Shown here one piece after another: positions 1 to 6,572 of a stretch of DNA of 9,114 bases; within the stretch, counting starts at the first letter, position 1, and each line of letters starts with the position of its first letter. Below the pieces are notes generated by a model. The model worked only from the letters and a program-made list of their open reading frames with translations, was not told the DNA's origin and did not search any database. Both the position numbers and the translations under genes were made by a program. The DNA lies in assembly GCA_002346305.1 (NCBI GenBank), contig DDZI01000073.1:510-9623 (forward strand). The letters run 5' to 3'. The DNA comes from Actinobacteria bacterium UBA3012 (GTDB lineage: Bacteria > Actinomycetota > Actinomycetes > Nanopelagicales > Nanopelagicaceae).

Positions 1-258
1 CGTCAACAATTTGAAGTTCCGATTCAGGCTGCTGTTGGATCCAGAATCATTGCTCGCGAAAGTATCCGCGCTATGCGCAAAGACGTATTGGCAAAATGTT
101 ACGGTGGAGATATCAGTCGTAAGCGCAAACTTCTAGAAAAGCAGAAAGAAGGAAAGAAGCGTATGAAGATGGTTGGCCGCGTTGAAGTTCCTCAAGAAGC
201 ATTTATTGCTGCCCTTTCGACAAATGAAGAGGTAGATAAAGCCAAGGCCAAGAAGTAA
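1..258 (+). CDS. lepA: Elongation factor 4 (LepA), C-terminal fragment
   Basis: This is the last 85 codons of the ribosome-associated GTPase LepA (EF4), which acts on stalled or mistranslocated ribosomes and affects 30S biogenesis. Reading frame 1 is open from the first base of the window and ends in TAA at 256-258. The visible part is the LepA-specific C-terminal domain: the run from IQAAVGSRIIARE through AKCYGGDISRKRKLLEKQK and KRMKMVGRVEVPQEAFIAAL is highly characteristic of the family. The basic, Lys-rich segment is thought to contact the tRNA and the peptidyl-transferase region. The GTPase domain lies upstream, outside the window. The internal ATG at 73 is not the start, because the homology continues before it. 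hemW follows after 2 bases, which fits the common lepA-hemW pairing. Confidence 0.96.
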   Translation, partial: RQQFEVPIQAAVGSRIIARESIRAMRKDVLAKCYGGDISRKRKLLEKQKEGKKRMKMVGRVEVPQEAFIAALSTNEEVDKAKAKK

Positions 259-260
259 TA

Positions 261-1436
261 GTGGAAAAAGAGCAGTTAAAGCCGCTATCTTTTTATATTC
301 ATATTCCATATTGCATAAGAAGATGTGGATATTGCGATTTCAACACTTACACACCAAGTGAATTAAAAGATGGCGAAGCTAGCGTTGCCAAAGTTTCACA
401 AGGGTATGTAGATGCAGCAATTATTGAGATTAATCAGGCTTTTGCTTTTTTCGATGACAAAAATCAGGTGCGTCCAATCGAGACTATCTTTTTTGGTGGA
501 GGCACCCCGACATTACTTCCAGCCGTTGATTTAGCGCGCATACTTGATGAATTAAGAGAGAAGTTTGGCTTCTCAGAAAATATTGAAATAACAACAGAAG
601 CTAATCCAGATTCAGTAAGCGCTGTTGACTTAAAGAACTTAAGAACAGCAGGCATGAATAGAGTTTCTTTTGGAATGCAATCTGCAAAGACCCACGTCTT
701 AGCAACATTAGATCGAACACACAATCCGGCTCGAGTTAGTGAAGTTGTTAACGAGGCTATAGAAGCTGGGTTTGAACATGTATCTCTGGATTTGATTTAT
801 GGAGTACCGGGAGAATCAATTGATGATTGGAAAGAAAGCGTTACTGCCGCCTTGTCTCTTCCGATTGATCACTTAAGTGCTTATGCGCTAATTGTTGAAG
901 AAGGAACCAAATTGGGTGCGCAAGTTCGACGGGGTGATGTAGTTATGCCACCAGATGATGAAAGTGCGGACAAATATTTATTGGTGGATGAGTTGGCCAC
1001 AAAGGCCGGTATGGATTGGTATGAAGTTAGCAATTGGTCATTAACTGGTGGGGAAGCGCGTCACAACATTGCTTATTGGCACAGTAATGATTGGTGGGGA
1101 ATCGGTGCTGGTGCGCATTCGCATGTGCAAGGAGTCAGATGGTGGAATGTAAAACATCCCACTACTTATATTTCAAAACTCATAAGCGGTGAATCACCGA
1201 TGTTGGAAAATGAAACGCTCACAAAAGAGCAGATGCGGTTTGAAGAAATTTTATTGCGGATCCGACTCTCTTCTGGTTTGCCATTAGCTTTTTTCACTGA
1301 AGCGGAATTGGCAATTCTGAATTCTTATCTTGCTCTAGGTCACTTAGATGAGAAGGTATGGCAATCAGGGCAACTCAAATTGTCGATATCGGGCCGTTTA
1401 CTCGCAGATCAAATAGTTCGGGCATTAGACAATTAG
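261..1436 (+). CDS. hemW: Radical SAM protein HemW (heme chaperone, HemN-like)
   Basis: A 391-residue protein of usual HemW length. The radical SAM cluster motif CxxxCxxC is at C18, C22 and C25 (YCIRRCGYCDF). The residue two after the last Cys is Phe, as in HemW, whereas true coproporphyrinogen III dehydrogenase HemN has a fourth Cys there. The SAM-binding GGGTP motif is near residues 79-83. The heme-binding signature HNxxYW is present as HNIAYW at 268-273. Together these favour HemW, a heme-transfer chaperone, over an oxygen-independent coproporphyrinogen oxidase, although many databases use the HemN name. The GTG start at 261 lies 2 bases after the lepA stop, with only a weak AAGAAG upstream, suggesting translational coupling. 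The C-terminal HemN domain appears complete. Function is assigned from the family; the motifs are seen directly. Confidence 0.95.
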   Translation: MEKEQLKPLSFYIHIPYCIRRCGYCDFNTYTPSELKDGEASVAKVSQGYVDAAIIEINQAFAFFDDKNQVRPIETIFFGGGTPTLLPAVDLARILDELREKFGFSENIEITTEANPDSVSAVDLKNLRTAGMNRVSFGMQSAKTHVLATLDRTHNPARVSEVVNEAIEAGFEHVSLDLIYGVPGESIDDWKESVTAALSLPIDHLSAYALIVEEGTKLGAQVRRGDVVMPPDDESADKYLLVDELATKAGMDWYEVSNWSLTGGEARHNIAYWHSNDWWGIGAGAHSHVQGVRWWNVKHPTTYISKLISGESPMLENETLTKEQMRFEEILLRIRLSSGLPLAFFTEAELAILNSYLALGHLDEKVWQSGQLKLSISGRLLADQIVRALDN

Positions 1437-1464
1437 CACAAATAAGCAGTGATCCTAAAAGTCG

Positions 1465-1821
1465 ATGGAGTATTCTCTATTTATGGAAACTTTCAACTTA
1501 GTACTTTCGATCATTTTGGCAATTATTTTCTTTCTAGCTGGAGTATCACAAGCCAGTGGAAATGAGAAAGGGCTATCCGGAACACGTGATGTTGGGGTTA
1601 AAGATTCCCTTGCCCGGGTCATCGGAATCTTCGAGGTGCTGGGTGCTTTTGGAATTTTGCTTGGAATTAGAGTCACCGCTATTGGCTGGTTAGCTTTGGC
1701 CGGGCTGTGGTTTGTGATGGCTGGAGCCGTTGGGGTTCACTTCCGGGCCGGCAAAGGATCGACCGCCCTGCCTGCATTTGTACTTTTGACCGCACTTTCG
1801 ATCGCCCTAGTCACTATTTAG
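1465..1821 (+). CDS. DoxX-like small integral membrane protein
   Basis: A 118-residue hydrophobic protein with four likely membrane helices, at about residues 8-26, 50-66, 69-90 and 99-117. It resembles the DoxX-like family: the ExxGAxGILLG segment at E57-G67 and the HFRAGK loop at H92-K97 before the last helix are typical. Such proteins are poorly characterised; some are linked to quinone or redox membrane complexes, so no precise role is claimed. A GTGATC sequence at 1449-1454, 10 bases before ATG 1465, could pair with 16S rRNA. An in-frame ATG at 1483, right before the first helix, is an alternative (112 residues). GC is about 54% over 1561-1800 (129 of 240 bases counted), against about 40% in neighbouring genes, so it may have a separate history. 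It lies between hemW and the CIRCE operator. Confidence 0.82.
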   Translation: MEYSLFMETFNLVLSIILAIIFFLAGVSQASGNEKGLSGTRDVGVKDSLARVIGIFEVLGAFGILLGIRVTAIGWLALAGLWFVMAGAVGVHFRAGKGSTALPAFVLLTALSIALVTI

Positions 1822-1830
1822 GGGGTAAAT

Positions 1831-1857
1831 TTGGCACTCGACCGAGTTAAGTGCCAA
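1831..1857 (+). promoter_or_regulatory. CIRCE operator (HrcA binding site)
   Basis: An inverted repeat with left arm TTGGCACTC (1831-1839), a 9-base spacer (1840-1848) and right arm AAGTGCCAA (1849-1857). The arms match at 8 of 9 positions; the consensus CIRCE is TTAGCACTC, 9 bases, GAGTGCTAA. Here the third base is G in place of A, compensated in the right arm, and the innermost right-arm base is A where G is expected. It ends 39 bases before the hrcA ATG, as expected for autoregulation by HrcA. A TAAATT hexamer at 1826-1831 overlapping its left edge could be the -10 element, but no convincing -35 is visible. Confidence 0.93.
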
Positions 1858-1885
1858 TGCTTAACCTGCTTAGCCTTTTAAATCT

Positions 1886-1890
1886 AGGAG
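1886..1890 (+). promoter_or_regulatory. Ribosome binding site of hrcA
   Basis: AGGAG at 1886-1890 lies 6 bases before ATG 1897 and only 3 bases before the in-frame TTG at 1894. The spacing decides for the ATG as the hrcA start. Confidence 0.8.
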
Positions 1891-1896
1891 CTTTTG

Positions 1897-2913
1897 ATGA
1901 TCGCCGATCGCCGCCTCGAGATATTACGAGCGATCGTTGATGATTACGTTGCCACAAATGAACCTGTTGGCTCAAAAGTTTTAGCTGCTCGACACTCATT
2001 AGGAATTTCACCGGCAACAATTCGCAATGAGATGGCACTTCTTGAAGAAGAGGGCTTGATTTCTCAGCCACATACAAGTGCCGGGCGAATACCAACCGAT
2101 CTCGGATATCGAGTTTTTGTTGATCGCATTTCTACGGTGAAACCATTGTCTGCACCAGAGCGTCGGGCGATCGATCACTTTTTAGAGGGTGCAGTAGATC
2201 TTGATGATGTAGTTAATCGAACCGTTCGTTTACTTGCTCAAGTTACAAAGCAGGTAGCAATTGTTCAATATCCATCTCTTTCAAAATCTGCAGTCAGACA
2301 TATCGAGATTTTACCTTTGACTCCAATGCGCCTAATGATTGTTTTAATCACAGATACTGGACGGGTAGAACAGCGAATTGTTGAATTAGCCAACCAAATG
2401 AGCGAAGCAAATGTTGCAAAACTCCGAAGTCAACTTAATTTACTTTGTGCTGGAGAGAAATTAAATTTAATACCAAACACGTTAAAGAGTTTTACTGAAA
2501 AATTTGAACCTACCGAGCGAACAAACGTCACCTCAGCCGTTAATGTAATTCTTGAAATGACAATCGAAAGAAGTGAAGAAAAAGTCATAGTTTCAGGTAC
2601 TGCAAATTTGGCACGAATCCCAAGTGATTTCCCAACTAGCTTTCATCCGATTCTGGAAGCACTGGAAGAACAAGTTGTATTACTTCATCTACTTGGCGAA
2701 ACAGCAGATGGAACTAAAGTTAAGATTGGCCACGAACAAGACAACACCAATCTGCAATCAACGAGCATTGTTACATCAGGATATGGGCCGGAAGGAGAGC
2801 GAGTAGCTAACTTAGGAATTATTGGGCCAACTCGAATGGATTACTCTGGATCAATGAGTGCGGTAAGCGCAGTCGCTAGATATGTAAGTCGCTTCCTAGA
2901 AGAAGGATTTTAA
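1897..2913 (+). CDS. hrcA: Heat-inducible transcription repressor HrcA
   Basis: A 338-residue repressor of normal family length that binds CIRCE operators and shuts off chaperone genes; its activity is usually tied to GroEL availability. The N-terminal winged-helix DNA-binding domain (about residues 1-75) contains the family signatures EPVGSK, SPATIRNEMALLEEEG and QPHTSAGRIPTDLGYR. The middle region (RQ-like VNRTVRLLAQVTKQVAIVQYPS, then VLITDTGRVEQRIVEL) is the GAF-like dimerisation core and reads like actinobacterial HrcA. The C-terminus contains the expected IGPTRMDY motif. ATG 1897 is preferred over TTG 1894 because of the AGGAG spacing. The TAA stop (2911-2913) shares its last base with the dnaJ ATG. 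A CIRCE element just upstream implies autorepression. Confidence 0.97.
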   Translation: MIADRRLEILRAIVDDYVATNEPVGSKVLAARHSLGISPATIRNEMALLEEEGLISQPHTSAGRIPTDLGYRVFVDRISTVKPLSAPERRAIDHFLEGAVDLDDVVNRTVRLLAQVTKQVAIVQYPSLSKSAVRHIEILPLTPMRLMIVLITDTGRVEQRIVELANQMSEANVAKLRSQLNLLCAGEKLNLIPNTLKSFTEKFEPTERTNVTSAVNVILEMTIERSEEKVIVSGTANLARIPSDFPTSFHPILEALEEQVVLLHLLGETADGTKVKIGHEQDNTNLQSTSIVTSGYGPEGERVANLGIIGPTRMDYSGSMSAVSAVARYVSRFLEEGF

Positions 2914-4028
2914 TGGCTGATTTTTACGATGTGCTTGGTGTGGAAAGAAATGCATCAAGTGATGAGATCAAACGTGCATATCGCAAACTTGCTCGTGAAT
3001 TGCATCCAGATTTAAATCCAGATCCAGTTGCGCAAAATCGCTTTAAGGAAGTAACTGAAGCGTATGAAGTTTTAAGCGATCCAAATAAGCGTTCTAATTT
3101 TGACCGCGGGGGACAGGGCTTTAATTTTGGCGGTGGCGGTGGCGGCGGTGGATTTGGTTTTGGTGACATCATGGATGCCTTTTTCGGCGGCGGCGGCGGT
3201 TCAAGAGGTCCTCGCCCACGAGTGCGCAGAGGTCAAGATGCGTTAATTCGAATTGAAATTGATTTGATGGAAGCAACTTTTGGGAGTGACCGAGAGATTA
3301 CAGTTGAAACCGCTTTAGTTTGTACAAAGTGCACGGGATCTGGATCCTCAGGTTCGGCGCAACCAACTCAATGTCATATCTGCCAAGGTCGCGGAGAAGT
3401 TCAACAAGTAACGCGATCAGTTCTAGGGCAGGTCATGAGTTCCAGGCCATGCGCCAATTGCCAAGGATTTGGAAGTGTCATCACCGATCCTTGCCGTGAA
3501 TGTGCAGGGGATGGAAGAGTGCGATCACGCCGAACATTAAATGTGCAGATTCCAGCTGGAGTTGAAACTGGAAATCGAATTCAAATGAGTGGCCAAGGTG
3601 AGGTTGGACCTGGTGGCGGACCAGCAGGTGATCTATATGTTGAGATCGTTGAGAGGCCCCATGAATATTTAGTTCGCAGTGGTGATGATTTGCATATGGC
3701 ACTCACAATTCCCATGACAAGTGCAGTCCTAGGCACAACAGTGAATATTGAAACATTAGATGGTGAAAGCAAAGTTGATATCAAGGCTGGGACTCAAAGT
3801 GGAACTGTGATTCCAATTAAAAATCGTGGCGTGACTAAATTAAGAAGCTCCCAACGTGGTGAACTATTTGTACATGTCGAGGTAGTAATCCCAACCAAAT
3901 TAAATAAGGCCGAAGAGGAACTAGTTCGTAATTTTGCAAATTTGCGTGGAGATACAGCTGAAAGCGCAAAAGTAGATAACCGTGAAAATGGTTTATTTGG
4001 CCGCCTTAAAGATGCACTTGGCCGTTGA
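2913..4028 (+). CDS. dnaJ: Molecular chaperone DnaJ (actinobacterial DnaJ2 type)
   Basis: A 371-residue class I J-protein that stimulates the DnaK ATPase and presents unfolded substrates. The J domain (1-68) carries the essential HPD motif at H31-D33. A Gly/Phe-rich linker at about 69-100 includes two polyglycine tracts. Four complete CxxCxGxG zinc-binding repeats start at C137, C154, C180 and C194, giving two zinc centres. The substrate-binding beta domains follow (IPAGVETGNRIQMSGQGE onward). AAGGA at 2903-2907 is placed 5 bases before the ATG, which overlaps the hrcA stop as TAATG. Actinobacteria usually have two dnaJ genes: dnaJ1 with dnaK-grpE under HspR control and dnaJ2 behind hrcA. By context this is dnaJ2, so CIRCE/HrcA control is expected. 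Confidence 0.97.
   Translation: MADFYDVLGVERNASSDEIKRAYRKLARELHPDLNPDPVAQNRFKEVTEAYEVLSDPNKRSNFDRGGQGFNFGGGGGGGGFGFGDIMDAFFGGGGGSRGPRPRVRRGQDALIRIEIDLMEATFGSDREITVETALVCTKCTGSGSSGSAQPTQCHICQGRGEVQQVTRSVLGQVMSSRPCANCQGFGSVITDPCRECAGDGRVRSRRTLNVQIPAGVETGNRIQMSGQGEVGPGGGPAGDLYVEIVERPHEYLVRSGDDLHMALTIPMTSAVLGTTVNIETLDGESKVDIKAGTQSGTVIPIKNRGVTKLRSSQRGELFVHVEVVIPTKLNKAEEELVRNFANLRGDTAESAKVDNRENGLFGRLKDALGR
3129..3200 (+). repeat. GGC/GGT glycine-codon tracts inside dnaJ
   Basis: Two short low-complexity runs of GGC and GGT codons, at about 3129-3152 and 3186-3200, encode polyglycine in the DnaJ Gly/Phe linker. They explain a long proline-rich open frame on the opposite strand, which is not a gene. 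Such tracts can vary in length between strains. Confidence 0.7.
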
Positions 4029-4747
4029 TGCTATCTACTTTTTTTGTAGCAGAGGGAACTGATTTTTCGGCAAATCAAATTGAAGTTGATGGAGATGAAG
4101 CACACCATGGAGTTAACGTCCTAAGGTTGAAAACTTCTGAAGAAGTAAAAATCAGTGATGGTGTTGGAAACTGGGGCGTAGGTACAGTCAGTCAAGTCAA
4201 CAAAAAGAGTTTTACAGTTGAAATTTTGGATCGAGGATTTGAGCCTACTTCTAAACAACGAGTTGTTGTGGTTCAAGCAATTCTAAAAAATGATGCAAAT
4301 AAAGAAGCGGTAGATTTCTTAACTCAAGTCGGAGCGGATGAAATCATTCCTTGGCAGAGCCAACACAGTATTGGAAAGATTGATGATAAGAGTTTAGGTA
4401 AATGGCAAAGCACTACTCGAGAAAGTTCAAGACAATCTCGCAGAGTTAGGATTCCAGTTATCACTAATGCTTATTCAACTGAAAATTTGATCTTAAAAAT
4501 ACAAGATTTACAAAATATCTTTGTGTTGCATGAATCAGCCGATAACCGACTCTCTCAAATTGAAATAAAACAAGAAGCAGATGTGATTTTAATTGTTGGT
4601 CCAGAAGGCGGATTGAGTGAAATCGAAGTTAATGCTTTTGTCACCGCCGGCGCAAAAATAGTTCGTCTTGGGGAGAGCGTGTTGCGTGCTGCAAATGCCG
4701 GCGCAGCTGCTGCTTCAGTTGTAATGTCTAGAACAGGGAAATGGTAA
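4028..4747 (+). CDS. rsmE: 16S rRNA (uracil-1498-N3) methyltransferase RsmE
   Basis: A 239-residue SPOUT-class methyltransferase that makes m3U1498 in 16S rRNA of the assembled 30S subunit. The N-terminal PUA-like domain (about 1-70) includes the EAHHGVNVLRLK stretch typical of the family (commonly HxxxVLRxxxG). The trefoil-knot SAM-binding domain shows GPEGGLSEIEV starting at G191 and the C-terminal LGESVLRAANAGAAAAS element, equivalent to LGxxxLRxxTA in relatives; the TA is here NA. The ATG at 4028 overlaps the dnaJ TGA as TGATG, and there is no Shine-Dalgarno sequence, so start by reinitiation after dnaJ is likely. An in-frame TTG at 4025 is a less likely start. The position behind dnaJ2 is conserved in actinobacteria. 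Confidence 0.95.
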   Translation: MLSTFFVAEGTDFSANQIEVDGDEAHHGVNVLRLKTSEEVKISDGVGNWGVGTVSQVNKKSFTVEILDRGFEPTSKQRVVVVQAILKNDANKEAVDFLTQVGADEIIPWQSQHSIGKIDDKSLGKWQSTTRESSRQSRRVRIPVITNAYSTENLILKIQDLQNIFVLHESADNRLSQIEIKQEADVILIVGPEGGLSEIEVNAFVTAGAKIVRLGESVLRAANAGAAAASVVMSRTGKW

Positions 4748-4759
4748 CGAGAGCGAAAT

Positions 4760-4768
4760 GGAGGTGAT
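4760..4768 (+). promoter_or_regulatory. Nine-base Shine-Dalgarno of the HIT gene
   Basis: GGAGGTGAT matches the 3' end of bacterial 16S rRNA at nine consecutive positions. It lies 6 bases before TTG 4775, in the 27-base gap after rsmE. The GTG inside it (4764) is out of frame. It is by far the strongest ribosome binding site in the window and fixes TTG 4775 as the start. Confidence 0.88.
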
Positions 4769-4774
4769 TATCAG

Positions 4775-5119
4775 TTGAGTGAACAAGATTGTTTATTTTG
4801 TAAATTCTCCAAAAATGAAATTCCAGTTGTAAAGATATTTGAAGATCAAGATATTTTTGTGATCGCTGATATCGCCCCTCAAGCGCCCACGCATCTTTTA
4901 TTGATACCAAAAAAGCATTATGAAAACGGTGCTGAAACGGCCCAGAAAGATCCACAAGCTGCAGCAAAACTGCTGGCCAAAGCTGGTGATCTTGCCCAAG
5001 AAAAAGGTTTATCTGGCTATCGCTTAACTTTCAACACCGGGGCTGAAGCGGGGCAGAGTGTTTTTCACGCTCACCTACACCTATTAGGTGGACGCTCCTT
5101 TACTTGGCCTCCGGGCTAG
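4775..5119 (+). CDS. HIT family protein (purine nucleotide phosphoramidase-like)
   Basis: A 114-residue histidine-triad protein of the HINT branch, which hydrolyses adenosine phosphoramidates and related AMP-lysine or AMP-amine adducts. The catalytic HxHxHxx triad is at H98, H100 and H102 (VFHAHLHLLGGR), with H100 the expected nucleophile. CLFCK at C6-C9 is a CxxC often seen in this branch, possibly zinc-binding. PTHLLLIPKKH in the middle is also typical. The protein ends shortly after the triad with WPPG, the normal end for this group, so it is complete. The start is TTG, supported by the strong Shine-Dalgarno at 4760-4768. A HIT gene between rsmE and phoH is usual in actinobacteria. The cellular substrate is unknown. 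Confidence 0.93.
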   Translation: MSEQDCLFCKFSKNEIPVVKIFEDQDIFVIADIAPQAPTHLLLIPKKHYENGAETAQKDPQAAAKLLAKAGDLAQEKGLSGYRLTFNTGAEAGQSVFHAHLHLLGGRSFTWPPG

Positions 5120-5129
5120 ACTGGTATTA

Positions 5130-6122
5130 ATGGAGCCCAATAACGCAGTATCAATTGCCCTGCCAGCTGGCGTCTCAATGGTTAATTTGCTGGGCGCAGG
5201 CGATGCAAATTTACGTGAGATCGAAAAGGCTTTTCCTAATCTTGAAATTGCCGTGAGGGGCGAAACCGTCCTTGCATCTGGAGATCGCATTCAAATCCTC
5301 TTACTAGAGAAGTTATTACTAGAGCTAAGTGTTGTTGTGCGCTCTGGCGGCTTCATAACTATTGATTCAGTTAAGCGAAGCATGAAGATGATTACATCAG
5401 ATTCCAAACCAGCAGAAGTATTCTCATTAAATATTTTAAGTTTACGTGGACGCACCATCCGTCCAAAGACTGCCAATCAGAAAAAATATGTTGATGCGAT
5501 TGATAAAAACACAATTGTATTTGGGATCGGACCAGCCGGAACTGGAAAAACTTATTTGGCTGTTGCGAAAGCAATAGCAGCATTGCAAAGTAAAGAAGTT
5601 AGCCGAATCATTCTCACTAGGCCTGCGGTTGAAGCAGGGGAGCGCTTAGGTTTTCTTCCTGGGACTTTGCATGAAAAAATTGATCCTTATTTGCGTCCAT
5701 TGTTTGACGCTCTTCAAGACATGATCGAACCTGATTCCATTCCTAAATTATTGACAGCAGGAACAATCGAGGTTGCTCCGCTTGCATATATGCGCGGTAG
5801 AACTTTAAATGATGCATTTATTATTCTTGATGAAGCTCAAAATACCTCTGCTGAACAGATGAAAATGTTTTTAACTCGCCTAGGTTTTAATTCTAAAATG
5901 GTAATTACTGGAGATATAACTCAGATAGATCTACCAAGTGGAGTAACTTCAGGTTTGCGAATAGTTCGCGATATTTTAGAGGGAGTAAATGATCTTGAAT
6001 TTATGGATCTAACTCAAGAGGATGTTGTTCGACATAAACTTGTTGGCGACATAGTGGCTGCTTATGGCCGTTATGACGAAGCCAATCAAGTTAGACAAAT
6101 TAAGCGAGGCGTAGACCGCTAG
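5130..6122 (+). CDS. phoH: PhoH family P-loop ATPase (PhoH/YbeZ type)
   Basis: A 330-residue protein with an N-terminal KH-like segment (about 15-85) and a C-terminal PhoH ATPase domain. Walker A GPAGTGKT is at 134-141, and Walker B with the following motif, ILDEAQNTS, has D234 and E235. TRPAVEAGERLGFLPG (163-178) and VITGDITQIDLP (258-269) are family signatures. The YbeZ type is thought to act as an RNA helicase or ATPase partner of the neighbouring YbeY. ATG 5130 lies 10 bases after the HIT stop and gives a normal N-terminus. GTG 5088 is in frame but would extend 14 codons into the HIT gene without a ribosome binding site, so it is disfavoured. No clear Shine-Dalgarno precedes either. Its stop abuts the ybeY start. 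Confidence 0.94.
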   Translation: MEPNNAVSIALPAGVSMVNLLGAGDANLREIEKAFPNLEIAVRGETVLASGDRIQILLLEKLLLELSVVVRSGGFITIDSVKRSMKMITSDSKPAEVFSLNILSLRGRTIRPKTANQKKYVDAIDKNTIVFGIGPAGTGKTYLAVAKAIAALQSKEVSRIILTRPAVEAGERLGFLPGTLHEKIDPYLRPLFDALQDMIEPDSIPKLLTAGTIEVAPLAYMRGRTLNDAFIILDEAQNTSAEQMKMFLTRLGFNSKMVITGDITQIDLPSGVTSGLRIVRDILEGVNDLEFMDLTQEDVVRHKLVGDIVAAYGRYDEANQVRQIKRGVDR

Positions 6123-6572
6123 GTGTCTATAGAAATAGATAATCGTTCAGGTGCTATATGTGCTGAAGTTGAATTACTTGACTTAGCTGCATTTGCGTTG
6201 AAAGAACTTCTGGTTGATGAACGAGCAGAGTTAGAAATATCTCTTGTTGACGAGGCGGAAATGACTCGGCTCCATGAAGAGTGGATGGATGAAGCAGGAC
6301 CAACAGATGTTTTATCTTTTCCAATGGATGAGTTGCGACCAAATGAACTTTCCGAAAACGACGAAGTGCCTGTAGTTCTAGGGGATGTGGTCATCTGTCC
6401 TGATGTGGCCCGGAAACAAGGCGACACTGCGGGGCACGGAATGGAACAGGAATTAAGAATTTTGCTAGTCCATGGAATCTTGCATCTGCTGGGCTTTGAC
6501 CACCTAGAACCAGAAGAGGAAGCCGAAATGTTTGCACTTCAGGGCAAGATAGTTAAAGATTGGTCGAAATGA
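6123..6572 (+). CDS. ybeY: Endoribonuclease / rRNA maturation factor YbeY
   Basis: A 149-residue metalloprotein for 16S rRNA 3'-end maturation and 70S quality control. The zinc-binding signature HGxLHLxGxDH is intact as HGILHLLGFDH, with H117, H121 and H127. The TDVLSFPMDE segment (about 60-69) and LGDVVICPDVA are also diagnostic. The GTG start at 6123 immediately follows the phoH TAG with no gap; GAGG at 6106-6109 is 13 bases upstream, rather far, so coupling with phoH is probable. The TGA stop overlaps the next gene's ATG as ATGA. The phoH-ybeY-CBS order is conserved widely, including in E. coli (ybeZ-ybeY-corC), supporting a shared role. Confidence 0.96.
   Translation: MSIEIDNRSGAICAEVELLDLAAFALKELLVDERAELEISLVDEAEMTRLHEEWMDEAGPTDVLSFPMDELRPNELSENDEVPVVLGDVVICPDVARKQGDTAGHGMEQELRILLVHGILHLLGFDHLEPEEEAEMFALQGKIVKDWSK

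Noticed and set aside
1437..1464. Promoter for the DoxX-like gene in the gap after hemW
   Set aside because: Some AT-rich hexamers (for example TAAGCA) occur, but no matched -35/-10 pair could be defended.
1786..1817. TTGACC (1786-1791) as the -35 box of the hrcA promoter
   Set aside because: No acceptable -10 hexamer lies 16-18 bases downstream; the only TANNNT near CIRCE (1826-1831) is too far away.
1847..2095. Minus-strand open frame over the start of hrcA
   Set aside because: It lies antisense to the strongly conserved HrcA DNA-binding domain and covers part of CIRCE; its composition is that of a shadow frame.
2924..3172. Open frame on the minus strand opposite the start of dnaJ, with a polyproline run
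   Set aside because: It is the reverse complement of the DnaJ J domain and polyglycine tract; it has no plausible start site and no family resemblance.
5088..5129. Longer PhoH N-terminus from GTG 5088
   Set aside because: It would overlap the end of the HIT gene, lacks a ribosome binding site, and adds residues not expected in the family; ATG 5130 fits better.
6119..6427. Minus-strand 102-codon frame over ybeY
   Set aside because: Ser/Thr/Arg-rich translation typical of an antisense shadow; the sense strand codes for a clear YbeY.
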